A DNA stretch of 64,000 nt from Indolivaga capnocytophagoides DSM 22835. Lineage in GTDB: Bacteria; Bacteroidota; Bacteroidia; Bacteroidales; Dysgonomonadaceae. Under the pieces are notes generated by a model. It had not been told where the DNA came from and ran no database searches. It saw nothing but the letters and a program-made list of their open reading frames with translations. Below, piece after piece: positions 19,012 through 28,350 of this stretch; within the stretch, counting starts at the first letter, position 1, and each line of letters begins with the position of its first letter. A program made the translations under genes and the position numbers. Where the stretch lies: the NCBI RefSeq assembly GCF_000426485.1, contig NZ_AUFL01000019.1:39024-103023 (forward strand), read 5' to 3'.

Positions 19012-20127
19012 TTATTTATGACTGACATCAACCTTTGTGGTTGGTGCTTTCTCTTTGTTTCTCTTATCAACAGCAGTAACCAGATTGTCAGCTAGTACGC
19101 CGAATGCGGCTCCTGTAATCGAATTTTCGTTTAAAGCAACAGGGCTTCCATTGTCTCCTCCTTCACGTATGCTTTGTACTAAAGGTATCTGTCCTATCAG
19201 TTCAATATTCATTTCTTCAGCGAGGTTCTTAGCTCCATCTTTACCGAATATATAGTATTTGTTATCTGGAAGTTCGGCAGGAGTAAACCACGACATATTC
19301 TCGACTATACCTAGAATAGGGACATTGACCTTATCATTGGTAAACATGTCTATACCTTTGCGGGCATCGGCTAATGCCACTTCCTGAGGGGTACTTACGA
19401 CCACTGCACCGGTTATAGGTAATGTTTGTACCAGGGTCAGGTGTATATCACTTGTGCCGGGAGGAAAGTCTATTAAGAAATAATCGAGTTCACCCCAGTT
19501 GCCATCGGTGATTAGCTGTTTCAGTGCATTTCCGGCCATTGCTCCACGCCAGACTATTGCGCTTTCTTTCTTGACAAAGAAACCTATAGAAAGCATCTTA
19601 ACCCCGTATTTTTCGATAGGAACAATGAGTTCTTTTCCATTTACCGCTTCCAGAAAGGGCTGATCGTCTTCTACATTAAACATTTTGGGCATGGAAGGTC
19701 CGAAGATGTCAGCATCAAGCAGCCCCACTTTATAGCCCTTCATGGCTAAAGCAACGGCAAGATTTGCAGTCACCGTACTTTTTCCAACACCGCCTTTTCC
19801 TGATGTTATTGCAATGATATTTTTAACATCCGGTAATAATTTTGCAGGTTCTGCCTTCGGTAATTCTTTTGTTAAAACTTCGATATTTCCCTTGATTTCG
19901 ACATCGGGATCGATGAAAGTAAGTATGGCAGTTTCGCATGCTTTTACCACAGATTTGATAAAAGGATCATTCGGTTTTTCAAAAACTAACGAAAAACTCA
20001 CTTTTTTCCCATCAATATGGATATCATCTGAAACAAATCCCATTTCGATAATATCTTTCCCTGTTCCGGGGTAACGCACATTTTTCAGAGCGTCTAATAT
20101 AAGCTTAGGATATATGTTTATGCTCAT
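19012..20127 (-). CDS. mrp: Mrp/ApbC-type P-loop ATPase (Fe-S carrier)
   Basis: A MinD/Mrp-family ATPase thought to carry iron-sulfur clusters. The N-terminal ~90 residues are a MIP18-like (DUF59) domain. The deviant Walker A, SGKGGVGKS, is at about 109-117, followed by GLLDADIFGPSMP and DYFLIDFPPGTSD. The CPxC motif that usually follows ENMS is missing here (ENMSWFTPAELPDNKYY), so cluster binding would need other ligands. It lies 8 bp after trmB, in one operon. Confidence 0.92.
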   Translation of the reverse strand: MSINIYPKLILDALKNVRYPGTGKDIIEMGFVSDDIHIDGKKVSFSLVFEKPNDPFIKSVVKACETAILTFIDPDVEIKGNIEVLTKELPKAEPAKLLPDVKNIIAITSGKGGVGKSTVTANLAVALAMKGYKVGLLDADIFGPSMPKMFNVEDDQPFLEAVNGKELIVPIEKYGVKMLSIGFFVKKESAIVWRGAMAGNALKQLITDGNWGELDYFLIDFPPGTSDIHLTLVQTLPITGAVVVSTPQEVALADARKGIDMFTNDKVNVPILGIVENMSWFTPAELPDNKYYIFGKDGAKNLAEEMNIELIGQIPLVQSIREGGDNGSPVALNENSITGAAFGVLADNLVTAVDKRNKEKAPTTKVDVSHK

Positions 20128-20135
20128 CTTTTTTA

Positions 20136-20918
20136 TTATTTAGTTGATTCGTCTTGTTTCGATAATTGTTTGCTCAGTGTCTGGGAATTATTACGCCCAA
20201 AACTACGATAGCTGTCTTGTTCTATTTCTATTTCAGGTTCAGTCCATTCTGCTTTGTCGATACACTCAAATTTGATATACTTTATCGTTAATCCCCGTGC
20301 AATCCATTGCTGCTCGTAGTAGGTTTTAATACCTAGAATTTTATCCTGAAGATCCGATGCGTATAAATCATCATTGCGGAATAATACAGGCAGCTTGTTT
20401 GCATCGACCATCGCCGATGTATATGTAAACATAAAGTTGCTGTCAGTTTTTAAATGAATGACTCCTTCGGGTTTCAGAAACTTACGATAGAGTTTCATGA
20501 AGCGAGTTGATGTCATGCGTTTATTGACTTTGGTCATTTGAGGATCGGGGAATGTTATCCATATTTCCGAAATTTCCGATGGCGCAAAGAAATTCTCAAG
20601 TAATTCGATATGTGTTCTCAGGAAAGCGACATTCGAAAGCGATTCTTCCAACGACTGTTTTGCACCTGTCCACATACGTGCACCTTTTATATCGATGCCT
20701 ATAAAATTTTTTTCAGGGAATAGTTTCGCAAGGCCAACCGAATATTCTCCTTTGCCGCATCCCAGTTCAAGAACTATGGGGTGGTCATTTTTAAAGAATT
20801 GTTCATTCCATTTGCCCTTCATCTCAAACCCTTTTTCACGTAGTACCGAAAACGGGTATTGAAATACATGAGGATATTCTTCCATATTGGCAAACTTAGC
20901 CAGCTTATTTTTTCCCAT
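20136..20918 (-). CDS. trmB: tRNA (guanine-N7-)-methyltransferase
   Basis: Methylates G46 of tRNA using SAM. The 260 residues include the SAM-binding [15 protein letters not shown] (about 49-63), the catalytic-region [12 protein letters not shown] and [21 protein letters not shown]. It is upstream of mrp in a two-gene operon. The last ~20 residues are a Ser/Gln-rich tail. Confidence 0.95.
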   Translation of the reverse strand: MGKNKLAKFANMEEYPHVFQYPFSVLREKGFEMKGKWNEQFFKNDHPIVLELGCGKGEYSVGLAKLFPEKNFIGIDIKGARMWTGAKQSLEESLSNVAFLRTHIELLENFFAPSEISEIWITFPDPQMTKVNKRMTSTRFMKLYRKFLKPEGVIHLKTDSNFMFTYTSAMVDANKLPVLFRNDDLYASDLQDKILGIKTYYEQQWIARGLTIKYIKFECIDKAEWTEPEIEIEQDSYRSFGRNNSQTLSKQLSKQDESTK

Positions 20919-21009
20919 TACAAATCGAAATAAGGTCGCAGACCTGTTTATTTATTATTAAAGTTATAAGTTTTGTTTGTCCTTGTTTATCAGTTGCCTA
21001 AATGAAAAA

Positions 21010-21025
21010 GGTGACAAAAGTTACA
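21010..21025. repeat. GGTGACAAAAGTTACA element, copy 1
   Basis: Short element with inverted GTGAC/GTTAC halves around AAAA. A near-identical copy lies at 21131-21146 and a tandem variant at 25138-25162. Confidence 0.5.
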
Positions 21026-21130
21026 CCAAATTTGTCCGTTTCTCACCGTTGCTTTTATCCCTCTGTCCCCTAAAAGGGATTTTACTGCCGTCAGGGTAAA
21101 CCTCTCTGGGTTTGGGATTATTTTCCAAAA

Positions 21131-21146
21131 GGTAACAAAAGTTACA
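21131..21146. repeat. GGTAACAAAAGTTACA element, copy 2
   Basis: Perfect inverted halves GTAAC/GTTAC with a 4-bp spacer, 105 bp from copy 1. Confidence 0.5.
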
Positions 21147-21388
21147 TTTTTTATATTCACTTTTTCGGATGATACTTTTTTCGGCAATCTCATTCCCTTT
21201 TTATTGACTGATAATTGATTTACGCCAACTGTTCAAAGAACTCATCTAATAGATAAAATACTGTAAACATACCTCGTTAATCATAAACAAAGATACGGCA
21301 AAAGATGTAATTCTGGAAAAGGGATATGTGAATAACCGAATTATCTCTCAAAAGTATCTGATATCGATATCTGGCAATATTATAAAAA

Positions 21389-21399
21389 GGACTGAGACC
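21389..21399 (+). repeat. decayed GGTC-N3-GACC palindrome
   Basis: GGACTGAGACC followed by TTAA; one arm base differs from the consensus. It lies 150 bp upstream of the GNAT gene, which also has an intact copy. Confidence 0.55.
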
Positions 21400-21460
21400 T
21401 TAATTCTAAAAAGCCGAAAACCTTAAAACCAAATAGAGGTCAGTTTTGTTTATAAATAAT

Positions 21461-21546
21461 AGTAAATATTTAATGATGTATTTTGAAGCTATAATCTGCT
21501 GTTGCTGTTATGCTTGCAAAGTCAATAAATAGGTCAGAGACCTTAA
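21461..21546 (+). repeat. dispersed ~90-bp repeat, copy R1, with intact palindrome
   Basis: It runs from AGTAAATATTTAATGATG to the palindrome GGTCAGAGACC (21532-21542) and CTTAA, ending four bases before the GNAT start. An embedded frame of 19 codons (21473-21532) reads MMYFEAIICCCCYACKVNK and stops at the TAG that overlaps the palindrome. Confidence 0.75.
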
Positions 21547-21549
21547 TTT

Positions 21550-21828
21550 ATGGAATATAAGATTGTAAATAATGTCACGAATAGCCGTATTGAAGCCAAG
21601 CTCGATACGGAAGTTATCGGATTGGTCGATTACGAATTGACTGATGAAAAAGTCATGATTGTACCTCATACCGAAGTTAATACTAAATACGAAGGGCAGG
21701 GTATAGCCGGAGCTATGACCAAAGCTCTTCTGGACTTTGCCGAAACAAACGGATACAGGGTGCTGCCTATTTGCCCATATACGAAAACGTATATCGACCG
21801 ACATCCCGAATATCACAAGTTACTGTAG
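21550..21828 (+). CDS. small GNAT-family N-acetyltransferase
   Basis: A 92-residue protein of the short YjdJ-like GNAT group. The acetyl-CoA loop region reads EVNTKYEGQGIAGAMTKALLDFA (about 38-60), followed by VLPICPYTKTYIDRHPEY, the usual C-terminal signature of this group. The substrate is unknown. Its start codon lies just behind repeat copy R1, so translation of this gene may be affected by the palindrome. Confidence 0.85.
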   Translation: MEYKIVNNVTNSRIEAKLDTEVIGLVDYELTDEKVMIVPHTEVNTKYEGQGIAGAMTKALLDFAETNGYRVLPICPYTKTYIDRHPEYHKLL

Positions 21829-21907
21829 TAGGGGGCAAATTTAGAGACTTACCGACATATAGCTTGCATTCGCTATAATGTCGGATGGAGCTAAAAAGAT
21901 AGAGACT

Positions 21908-22555
21908 TTATTGTTTTTCTTTGTATGCGAATTTATTCCATTCGAAAATTTTAGGCTCTGTGTTTAAATAGGGTTGTATAGCTTTGTAGTCATCTGCTGC
22001 CAGATAATTTTCTAACTGGTATTCAACTGTAATGTTTTTGTCCTTTTCTGAAAAGTTGTATGTTACAGGAGTCAGATCAACTGGAGCACTTGCATTCACA
22101 TAATCAACTGAATTGCGGTCAATATCCTTCTTCAGAAAGGAATCTTTGTTTATTGTCGGAAATAACGTTGATTTATCCAATGGCTGCCACGATGTTGTAT
22201 AAAAATCGATACGGCTGTCGCAAAGATCTCCGCAAACCGTGGTGATAACTCCTACTATATTGGTATTGTTTACTAATGGCAATAGTTTGATTTGAAGAGT
22301 GCCTGCGTCGGAAGTTTTCAATGAAATATAATCGTCCGAATAAGCCAGTCTTTCAATCGAATCTCCTACCGCGTTTATTACAAATACTTTCTTTTCGATA
22401 GAATCGGTTTCGGCAACAGCCAGTTCTTTCTTCTGATCCACTGTTACGCCTATTGTCATGTTATCGGGCATTGTTACAACAAGAGCAGCAATGTCCTGAG
22501 CTTTTGTACTAATCAAAGGAAGAAGTATAAATAGTGCTGATAGTATCTTTTTCAT
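21908..22555 (-). CDS. DUF3256-like secreted protein
   Basis: A 215-residue protein with a signal peptide (MKKILSALFILLPLISTKAQ, about 1-20), predicted periplasmic or outer-membrane associated. The remainder looks beta-rich, without a recognised catalytic motif. It resembles the Bacteroidales-specific DUF3256 family, and its function is unknown. It follows the DMT transporter on the same strand after 66 bp. Confidence 0.7.
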   Translation of the reverse strand: MKKILSALFILLPLISTKAQDIAALVVTMPDNMTIGVTVDQKKELAVAETDSIEKKVFVINAVGDSIERLAYSDDYISLKTSDAGTLQIKLLPLVNNTNIVGVITTVCGDLCDSRIDFYTTSWQPLDKSTLFPTINKDSFLKKDIDRNSVDYVNASAPVDLTPVTYNFSEKDKNITVEYQLENYLAADDYKAIQPYLNTEPKIFEWNKFAYKEKQ

Positions 22556-22621
22556 ATTTAAAATAATCTGATCTGAATTAATAAGAGAGTAGCTCTCTCC
22601 ATGGATAATGAGCTTACGCCC

Positions 22622-23521
22622 CTATTTTGTACCCAAATATAGGAAAAACATCCCTATTATTATCAAAACTAAATCGATAGCTTTCCCTTTTAAGTTTTTT
22701 TCATGGAAGAACAATACTCCTCCGATGAATGATACGACAACTGATCCCCGGCGAACCATAGACACAATCGAAATCATAGCATCCGGATCAGCCAAAGCAT
22801 AGAAATATACAAAGTCTGCTATTGTCAGAAAAAGGGAGACCAATAGTATGCTCCATTTCCATGAAAACGGAGTTGATTTTTCCCTCTTTGGATACCATAG
22901 AATGATAAGCACAACAAACATCATGATGCATTGATACAGGTTATACCAAAACTGAACAGCTGTGGAACTGAACTTCTGCATGAGGTATTTATCATATAAT
23001 CCGCTGATTGCTCCAAGAACAGCGGCAATGAAGATAAACAGAATCCATTTGTTTTGCCGGAAATTTATACCTTCTTTCTTTCCTGTAGCCGAGAGTAGAA
23101 AAAACGAAACGATAGTGAGCAAAACTCCGATCCATTGATACAGGTTGAGACGTTCTCCGAATATAAGAAGAGCTCCTACAAGTGTCATTACAGGGCGGGT
23201 TGCATTAATAGGGCCTGTTATGGTAAGCGGAAGATGTTTGGTGGCGAAATATCCGAATATCCACGATGAAAGTACAATGATGGATTTCAGGATAATGTAT
23301 GCGTGTGCTTCCAGCGTGACCGTCGGTACATAATATATTGTGTCGCTTAAGGTTGCTTCTGAAAAACGGGAAATCAAAAAAAGCGGCGATAACAGCAGCG
23401 TACAGAAAAGAGTGTTGAGAAACAATACGGGAATGACCGCATTGTTGTGCACCGACATCTTTTTGTTTATATCATAACATCCTAAGAAAAAAGCCGAAAC
23501 AAAGGCTAAAGCTAACCACAT
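22622..23521 (-). CDS. DMT-superfamily (EamA-type) membrane transporter
   Basis: A 299-residue inner-membrane protein with about ten hydrophobic helices arranged as two EamA repeats. Typical stretches are TITGPINATRPVMTLVGALLIFGERLN (end of repeat one) and SIVSMVRRGSVVVSFIGGVLFFHEKNLKGKA (repeat two). Such proteins export metabolites; the substrate is not evident. It lies 36 bp downstream of truA in a minus-strand run. Confidence 0.85.
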   Translation of the reverse strand: MWLALAFVSAFFLGCYDINKKMSVHNNAVIPVLFLNTLFCTLLLSPLFLISRFSEATLSDTIYYVPTVTLEAHAYIILKSIIVLSSWIFGYFATKHLPLTITGPINATRPVMTLVGALLIFGERLNLYQWIGVLLTIVSFFLLSATGKKEGINFRQNKWILFIFIAAVLGAISGLYDKYLMQKFSSTAVQFWYNLYQCIMMFVVLIILWYPKREKSTPFSWKWSILLVSLFLTIADFVYFYALADPDAMISIVSMVRRGSVVVSFIGGVLFFHEKNLKGKAIDLVLIIIGMFFLYLGTK

Positions 23522-23557
23522 AATCAGAAGATTGTATTTTAAAGGTGTATTTTTATG

Positions 23558-24346
23558 TTACAACAGGTCTTGCCTGTTATAATAAAACGGTTTGTGATCT
23601 TTATTCAAAAATAAGTGTGAAGGATATTCTATCTCATCCAAAAATAAGGCTTGCGCAGGAACTGATAATCCGGCTGCGCCCCGGTCTTTCAATTCTATAA
23701 TGCGCCGCATTCCCTGTTCGTCCAGTTTGCCTCGCCCTGCCTCAATTAAGGTGCCGACAATGGCACGTACCATGTTTCGGAGAAATCGGTTTGCCTTGAT
23801 CGTAAATACATAGTCGTCATCCTGCCGTATCCATTCTGCCTGCATAATGGTACAGTTATTCGTTTTAACGTCTGTATGCAGTTTACTGAAGCTGGTAAAA
23901 TCCTCATATTCGAAAAGTACCTTGGCGCATCGGTTCATCCTGTCGATATCCATGTTGCCATGTACCTTATATTTGAATGGATGCATAAACGGATCTTTGC
24001 GAGTGGTCACATAATAGCGATACAATCTGGATGTGGCATCAAAACGGGCGTGTGCGTCACTGGTCACCGGAACAATATCATATATCACAATATCATTGGC
24101 AAGTATCCGGTTCATTTTGTCTTTGAGTACTTCCGTGTCTTCTACATTTCCGTCGAAGTGGGCTACCATCCGTCGCGAATGTACTCCGGCGTCGGTGCGT
24201 CCTGCTCCTACAATCGGAGTAGTAGTTCTAAGTAGTGTCGACAGAGCTTTTTCTATTGATTCCTGTACGGCCAGCCCGTTCGGTTGGGTCTGCCATCCGC
24301 AATAATTTGCTCCATTATATGCCAGATATATAAAATAGCGATTCAT
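23558..24346 (-). CDS. truA: tRNA pseudouridine(38-40) synthase
   Basis: Converts U38-U40 of the tRNA anticodon arm to pseudouridine. The catalytic Asp is D52 in VGAGRTDAGVH, and NRFLRNMVRAIVGTLIEAGRGKL is the C-terminal signature. The 262 residues match the family. It lies between the DUF5715-like gene and the DMT transporter. Confidence 0.96.
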   Translation of the reverse strand: MNRYFIYLAYNGANYCGWQTQPNGLAVQESIEKALSTLLRTTTPIVGAGRTDAGVHSRRMVAHFDGNVEDTEVLKDKMNRILANDIVIYDIVPVTSDAHARFDATSRLYRYYVTTRKDPFMHPFKYKVHGNMDIDRMNRCAKVLFEYEDFTSFSKLHTDVKTNNCTIMQAEWIRQDDDYVFTIKANRFLRNMVRAIVGTLIEAGRGKLDEQGMRRIIELKDRGAAGLSVPAQALFLDEIEYPSHLFLNKDHKPFYYNRQDLL

Positions 24347-24374
24347 CCCAAAATGGTTTATCTGAAAGCAAGCC

Positions 24375-25064
24375 TTATCGTACTGTTATATGAAAACAGG
24401 CCTGCTTGCGCTCATGTACTATGTAGCATTTATCTCTTTCTCTAAGGTCGTGTAATACCTGAGCTAATATTAACTTCAATTTATCTACGCTGACATCGTT
24501 GGTTCCGCTTACTCCTATTTTCTGAAAACGTTTCCACGAGATGTCAAATGTTGTTCCGTAAGTGTGAGCCGAATTGTCGCTTGCATTACGGTTCCGTTTG
24601 GTCAATCCAGTAACATCTTCCTGCGTGCGGGTGATGCTGGTTATGATAGGTTTGTAATAAGGCAGCTTTTTGGACTTAAGAGAATCCCTGAAATTGGCGC
24701 AGATCTGAATAAGCAGAGCCGACGCATCGGGAACCAGATAAGGCACGGAATGAGTCAGCTTGTCTATTTTATACAGATTCAGCTCCATCGGTAACCTCAC
24801 CATGTCTTTTACATGTTTGGCTGTATCTTCCCTGTTTATCATCGGGGTGATACCTTTAGCCATTGCTGCCGACAAATGCTTTTCGGGCATATCATTGAAG
24901 GTTTTATAATCACCTCGAAACCGAGTGTACACCTTCGGTATACTTTCTTCGGTTTTTTCTGCTTCTTTGTCCTTTTTTTTACATGCGAATATGCTTAATG
25001 CAAGCATAGCATATATAATAGTCTTATATACAAACATCAATAAAAAAGAATGTGTAAAAATCAT
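24375..25064 (-). CDS. DUF5715-like lipoprotein with M15 peptidase-like motif
   Basis: A 229-residue protein. The N-terminus holds a hydrophobic stretch ending LSIFACKKK, a lipobox-like site. A start at Met10 or Met20 would fit a lipoprotein signal better than the first ATG. The segment DNSAHTYGTTFDISW resembles the metal-binding SxHxxGxAxD pattern of D-Ala-D-Ala carboxypeptidases of family M15, and the end CFHITVR could supply another His ligand. A cell-wall role is plausible but not proven. Confidence 0.7.
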   Translation of the reverse strand: MIFTHSFLLMFVYKTIIYAMLALSIFACKKKDKEAEKTEESIPKVYTRFRGDYKTFNDMPEKHLSAAMAKGITPMINREDTAKHVKDMVRLPMELNLYKIDKLTHSVPYLVPDASALLIQICANFRDSLKSKKLPYYKPIITSITRTQEDVTGLTKRNRNASDNSAHTYGTTFDISWKRFQKIGVSGTNDVSVDKLKLILAQVLHDLRERDKCYIVHERKQACFHITVR

Positions 25065-25137
25065 TTTGTTCGGGGGACAAAAATAGCAATAAAAATGGGG
25101 AATAAGACATTACCTCTATGCCTTTCTGTGCTTAAAA

Positions 25138-25162
25138 GGTGACAAAGGTGACAAACGTTACC
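25138..25162. repeat. GGTGACAAA tandem element, copy 3
   Basis: Two GGTGACAAA units followed by CGTTACC, related to the elements at 21010 and 21131. It sits 24 bp past the end of the esterase gene on the minus strand. Confidence 0.45.
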
Positions 25163-25185
25163 CTGTTTCTTCTGTTTCTGAAACT

Positions 25186-25995
25186 TTATTGCTTCTCATG
25201 TTTTCTGATCCAGTCGATGGCCAGATAGCAGCCCGGGGCATACACTGCTCCATGGTCAAACCCTTCGAGTTCGTATAGAGTAACATCTTTATGCCCTACT
25301 GCTTTCAGTATGGCATATAAATGTGCATTCTCTTCATAACGGGCTGTCATCTCAAGATTTTTATCACCTGTAATAAGCAGAATTGGAGATGCTTCTTTCC
25401 GTGCATGGCTGATAGGTGCATATTCATCTATATATGGAATGTCGTAAGGTAAGCCCCGTTCTTTTTTTATAGTGAAGTGGGTATTGGTTTGTCCGCTGAT
25501 GGGTATAAACCCTTTTATGCGGTCTGCATCAATTCCGTATTTATTCAGATAAGATTTGTCAAGCCCGACCATCAGAGCAAGGTATCCTCCCGCAGAATGT
25601 CCGGATACATAAATTTTTTGAGGATTTCCTCCAAATGATTCTATATTACGGAATACCCATGCTATTGATTCGGCTGCATCATTGATATATGACGGATTGG
25701 TTGCTTTTGGGCTTAGCCGGTAGTTGACGGCGATAACAGCCATTCCTTTGTCTTTCAGTTCCTGAGGAATATCCTTTCCTCCTCCTTCCAGTCCACCTCC
25801 ATGAAACCATACGATGGTTGGATAGTCTTTTTTGTCAGTAGGATAATAGATGTCGAGTTTACAACGATCTTTCTTATAGGGATCTTTTTCGGTCTCCGAT
25901 ATATAAGAAATGTCTTTCTTTAATTCATAATTCTGGGAAAATCCGGTGAGGTTTACCGAAAGTAGTAACAGGAAGAGGATGAAATTTTTTTGCAT
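25186..25995 (-). CDS. secreted alpha/beta-hydrolase (esterase-like)
   Basis: A 269-residue hydrolase with a signal peptide (about 1-21, ending TGFSQ). The oxyanion motif HGGG, the nucleophile elbow GHSAGG, an Asp around LLITGDKN and a His in ELEGFDHGA form a full catalytic triad. It resembles carboxylesterases of the BD-FAE/HSL type that deacylate carbohydrates or small esters. The substrate is unknown, and it appears monocistronic. Confidence 0.85.
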   Translation of the reverse strand: MQKNFILFLLLLSVNLTGFSQNYELKKDISYISETEKDPYKKDRCKLDIYYPTDKKDYPTIVWFHGGGLEGGGKDIPQELKDKGMAVIAVNYRLSPKATNPSYINDAAESIAWVFRNIESFGGNPQKIYVSGHSAGGYLALMVGLDKSYLNKYGIDADRIKGFIPISGQTNTHFTIKKERGLPYDIPYIDEYAPISHARKEASPILLITGDKNLEMTARYEENAHLYAILKAVGHKDVTLYELEGFDHGAVYAPGCYLAIDWIRKHEKQ

Positions 25996-26128
25996 AATAT
26001 TTAAAATATGGTGTATCCGGCCAGATACAGGTTAAGTATATCTTCTTCGATAAAGATAAATATTATTGATTAAGCTTAGTCCGATTTTGCGGAAATAAAC
26101 TTTCCTTCTATTTAATACTGAGAATAAC

Positions 26129-26160
26129 TTCGTTAAACAGCAAATCATTTTATACCTTTG
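26129..26160 (+). promoter_or_regulatory. promoter of the SulP gene
   Basis: TTCG (26129-26132), a 20-bp spacer and TACCTTTG (26153-26160) match the Bacteroidota TTTG / TAnnTTTG promoter with one mismatch. Transcription would begin at about 26166, which rules out the upstream in-frame TTG at 26158 as the start codon. Confidence 0.65.
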
Positions 26161-26190
26161 CTGACCTTAAAAAATAACCTACTCAAAACA

Positions 26191-27894
26191 ATGGTTTCGG
26201 ATAGATTCAAAACATTCAGGCCGCAGATACTCGATTCTCTTAAAGGCTATAATAAAGATAAGTTCATGGCAGATGTCATGGCCGGGCTTATAGTGGGGAT
26301 AGTTGCTTTGCCTTTGGCAATAGCTTTTGGTATTGCTTCAGGGGTTAGTCCCGAAAAGGGGCTTTATACGGCTATTATTGCAGGGTTTGTGATTTCTGCA
26401 TTGGGAGGTAGTACTGTACAGATCGGAGGCCCTACCGGAGCATTTATTGTTGTTGTTTACAATATTATAGAGCAGTTTGGTTTCGATGGCTTGGTTATCA
26501 CAACCATAATGTCGGGAATAATGCTTATACTCATGGGAGTACTTAAGCTTGGGGTGGTGATTAAATATATACCTTATCCGGTTATTGTGGGGTATATGAG
26601 TGGTATAGCCGTGACTATATTCTCGACCCAGATAAAGGATTTTTTCGGATTGAAAGTCGATAATATTCCTCCTGATTTCTTAGGGAAATGGTCTTTGTAT
26701 CTGAATAATTTCTCGACTATTGATTATATAACTTTTGGAGTAGGGGTGTTGAGTTTATTGATTATTATATTCTCCCATAAAATTTCAAAAAAAATACCCG
26801 GGTCTCTTTTGGCTGTCATCTTTATTACTGTTTTGGCTTACTGTCTGAGGCATTTTCTTGGGATAGATTCTGTGGAAACGATAGGGGATCGATTTAGTTT
26901 CAAAAGTACATTGCCCGATATAGAAGGTGTCTCATTTAATATGAGAACAATAAATCTGTTGTTTCCGTATGCTTTTACGTTAGCGATTTTGGGTTCTATA
27001 GAGTCTCTGATTTCTGCGAATGTTGCTGATGGTGTTACGGGCGAGAAGAATAATTCCAATATGGAGCTTGTTGCGCAGGGTGTTGCTAATATAATAGCTC
27101 CGCTGTTCGGAGGTATTCCGGCAACAGGAGCATTGGCGCGAACAATGACCAATGTAAGTAATGGAGGACGGACTCCTGTTGCAGGGATAGTACATGCTAC
27201 CTTTTTACTGCTTGTGGTTTTGTTTCTTGGTGGACTGACTCAGCATATACCTATGGTTTGTCTTGCGGCAATACTTATTGTAGTCTCATATAATATGAGT
27301 GAGTGGCGTTCGTTCTTAGCTTTACTGCGGAACTCCAAAGCCGATGTTGTTGTGTTGGTAACAACTTTTTTGCTGACCGTTATTTTTGATCTGACAATAG
27401 CAATCGAAATCGGATTATTGTTAGCTGTATTTCTTTTCCTTAAACGTATTATGGATGTCACTCAGATATCTGTTATTACAGATGAATTAAATCCGACCGA
27501 CAGCGGAACGAATGAAGATATGCTTTCTATTCCCAAAGAAGTGGAAGTTTATGAGATAGACGGACCATTCTTTTTCGGTATTGCCAATAAGTTTGAAGAG
27601 AGCATGCGGATTATTGGAGATAAACCGTTGGTTCGGATTATTCGTATGCGTAAAGTTCCTTTTATCGATTCTACAGGATTGCACAATCTGGAAAGCTTAT
27701 GTATGAAGTCCCAGGGTGAGGATATTCAGATTATTTTGTCAGGTGTACGTCCCAACGTGCATGAGGCATTGGATAAGTTCGGCTTTTCGGAGATTCTTAG
27801 CAAGGAAAACGTATGTCCGAATATCACAGTTGCGCTTGAAAGAGCAAACGAGATAATAGATAAAAAGACAATCGATACAGAAGAGGGGAACTAA
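26191..27894 (+). CDS. SulP-family inorganic anion transporter
   Basis: An inner-membrane SLC26/SulP carrier of 567 residues for sulfate, bicarbonate or a similar anion. The hydrophobic core contains the family motif around VSPEKGLYTAIIAGFVISALGG and VQIGGPTGAFIV; a cytoplasmic STAS domain is at the C-terminus (about 440-550, with RKVPFIDSTGLHNLESL). The ATG at 26191 was chosen over the earlier in-frame TTG because the promoter -7 box overlaps that TTG. Substrate specificity cannot be read from sequence. Confidence 0.92.
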   Translation: MVSDRFKTFRPQILDSLKGYNKDKFMADVMAGLIVGIVALPLAIAFGIASGVSPEKGLYTAIIAGFVISALGGSTVQIGGPTGAFIVVVYNIIEQFGFDGLVITTIMSGIMLILMGVLKLGVVIKYIPYPVIVGYMSGIAVTIFSTQIKDFFGLKVDNIPPDFLGKWSLYLNNFSTIDYITFGVGVLSLLIIIFSHKISKKIPGSLLAVIFITVLAYCLRHFLGIDSVETIGDRFSFKSTLPDIEGVSFNMRTINLLFPYAFTLAILGSIESLISANVADGVTGEKNNSNMELVAQGVANIIAPLFGGIPATGALARTMTNVSNGGRTPVAGIVHATFLLLVVLFLGGLTQHIPMVCLAAILIVVSYNMSEWRSFLALLRNSKADVVVLVTTFLLTVIFDLTIAIEIGLLLAVFLFLKRIMDVTQISVITDELNPTDSGTNEDMLSIPKEVEVYEIDGPFFFGIANKFEESMRIIGDKPLVRIIRMRKVPFIDSTGLHNLESLCMKSQGEDIQIILSGVRPNVHEALDKFGFSEILSKENVCPNITVALERANEIIDKKTIDTEEGN

Positions 27895-28020
27895 GCTCTC
27901 AGACCTTTCTATTGTATGGTGTAATATTACTGCAAAAGTTGATACATGGATTAAAATAAAGGTCGAATATGGACTATTACTTAATATACAATGATTTTGG
28001 TAAGTTAAAATTGGAATATT

Positions 28021-28052
28021 CTTGTATATTTAAAATAAACTCTCTACTTTTG
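28021..28052 (+). promoter_or_regulatory. promoter of rpmH
   Basis: CTTG (28021-28024), a 20-bp spacer and TACTTTTG (28045-28052) fit the Bacteroidota consensus with one mismatch at -33. The start of transcription would be about 40 nt before the rpmH ATG. Confidence 0.65.
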
Positions 28053-28102
28053 CAAGCCGAATTCAGATTTCAGAAAATAATAACGAAAAAATATATAAAG
28101 CG

Positions 28103-28255
28103 ATGAAAAGAACTTTTCAACCCTCAAGAAGAAAGAGAATAAACAAACACGGCTTCCGCTTAAGAATGGCTACAGCTAATGGACGCAGAGTATTGGCTGC
28201 ACGCAGAGCAAAAGGAAGAGCTAAACTTTCTGTATCTGACGAAGCTGCGAAATAA
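28103..28255 (+). CDS. rpmH: 50S ribosomal protein L34
   Basis: A 50-codon gene too short for most gene callers' cutoffs. The product begins [18 protein letters not shown] and continues with the L34 hallmark [17 protein letters not shown]. It has its own promoter and terminator and is not beside rnpA or dnaA here, as is common in Bacteroidetes. Confidence 0.97.
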   Translation: MKRTFQPSRRKRINKHGFRLRMATANGRRVLAARRAKGRAKLSVSDEAAK

Positions 28256-28285
28256 GGAATTTATCAGTAAAACCTGACAATATCG

Positions 28286-28315
28286 AAAAGTAAGAATTAA
28301 TTAATTCTTACTTTT
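28286..28315. terminator. perfect 30-bp palindrome after rpmH
   Basis: AAAAGTAAGAATTAA is followed immediately by its exact reverse complement, then GTTGTTTT. It is most likely the rpmH terminator; the symmetry would let it act on either strand. Confidence 0.75.
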
Positions 28316-28350
28316 GTTGTTTTAAATCTGAATCCTTAACAGATAAAGAG

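Larger units (their letters stand above)
20919..21460. other. non-coding spacer with repeat remnants
   Basis: No convincing gene. It contains two GGTRACAAAAGTTACA elements (21010-21025 and 21131-21146) whose GTRAC/GTTAC arms form a short inverted repeat. It also has a decayed GGTC-type palindrome (GGACTGAGACC, 21389-21399) followed by a GCCGAAAACCTTAAAACC stretch similar to one at 33031-33047. The 67-codon minus-strand frame here is built mostly from these repeats and looks spurious. Confidence 0.6.

Noticed and set aside
20990..21193. 67-codon minus-strand frame
   Set aside because: It is made of the GTAAC-type repeats, has no family resemblance and no conserved start signals.
26158..26190. 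TTG start giving 11 extra residues to the SulP transporter
   Set aside because: The TTG is part of a TACCTTTG promoter box, so it would not be transcribed; the ATG at 26191 fits.
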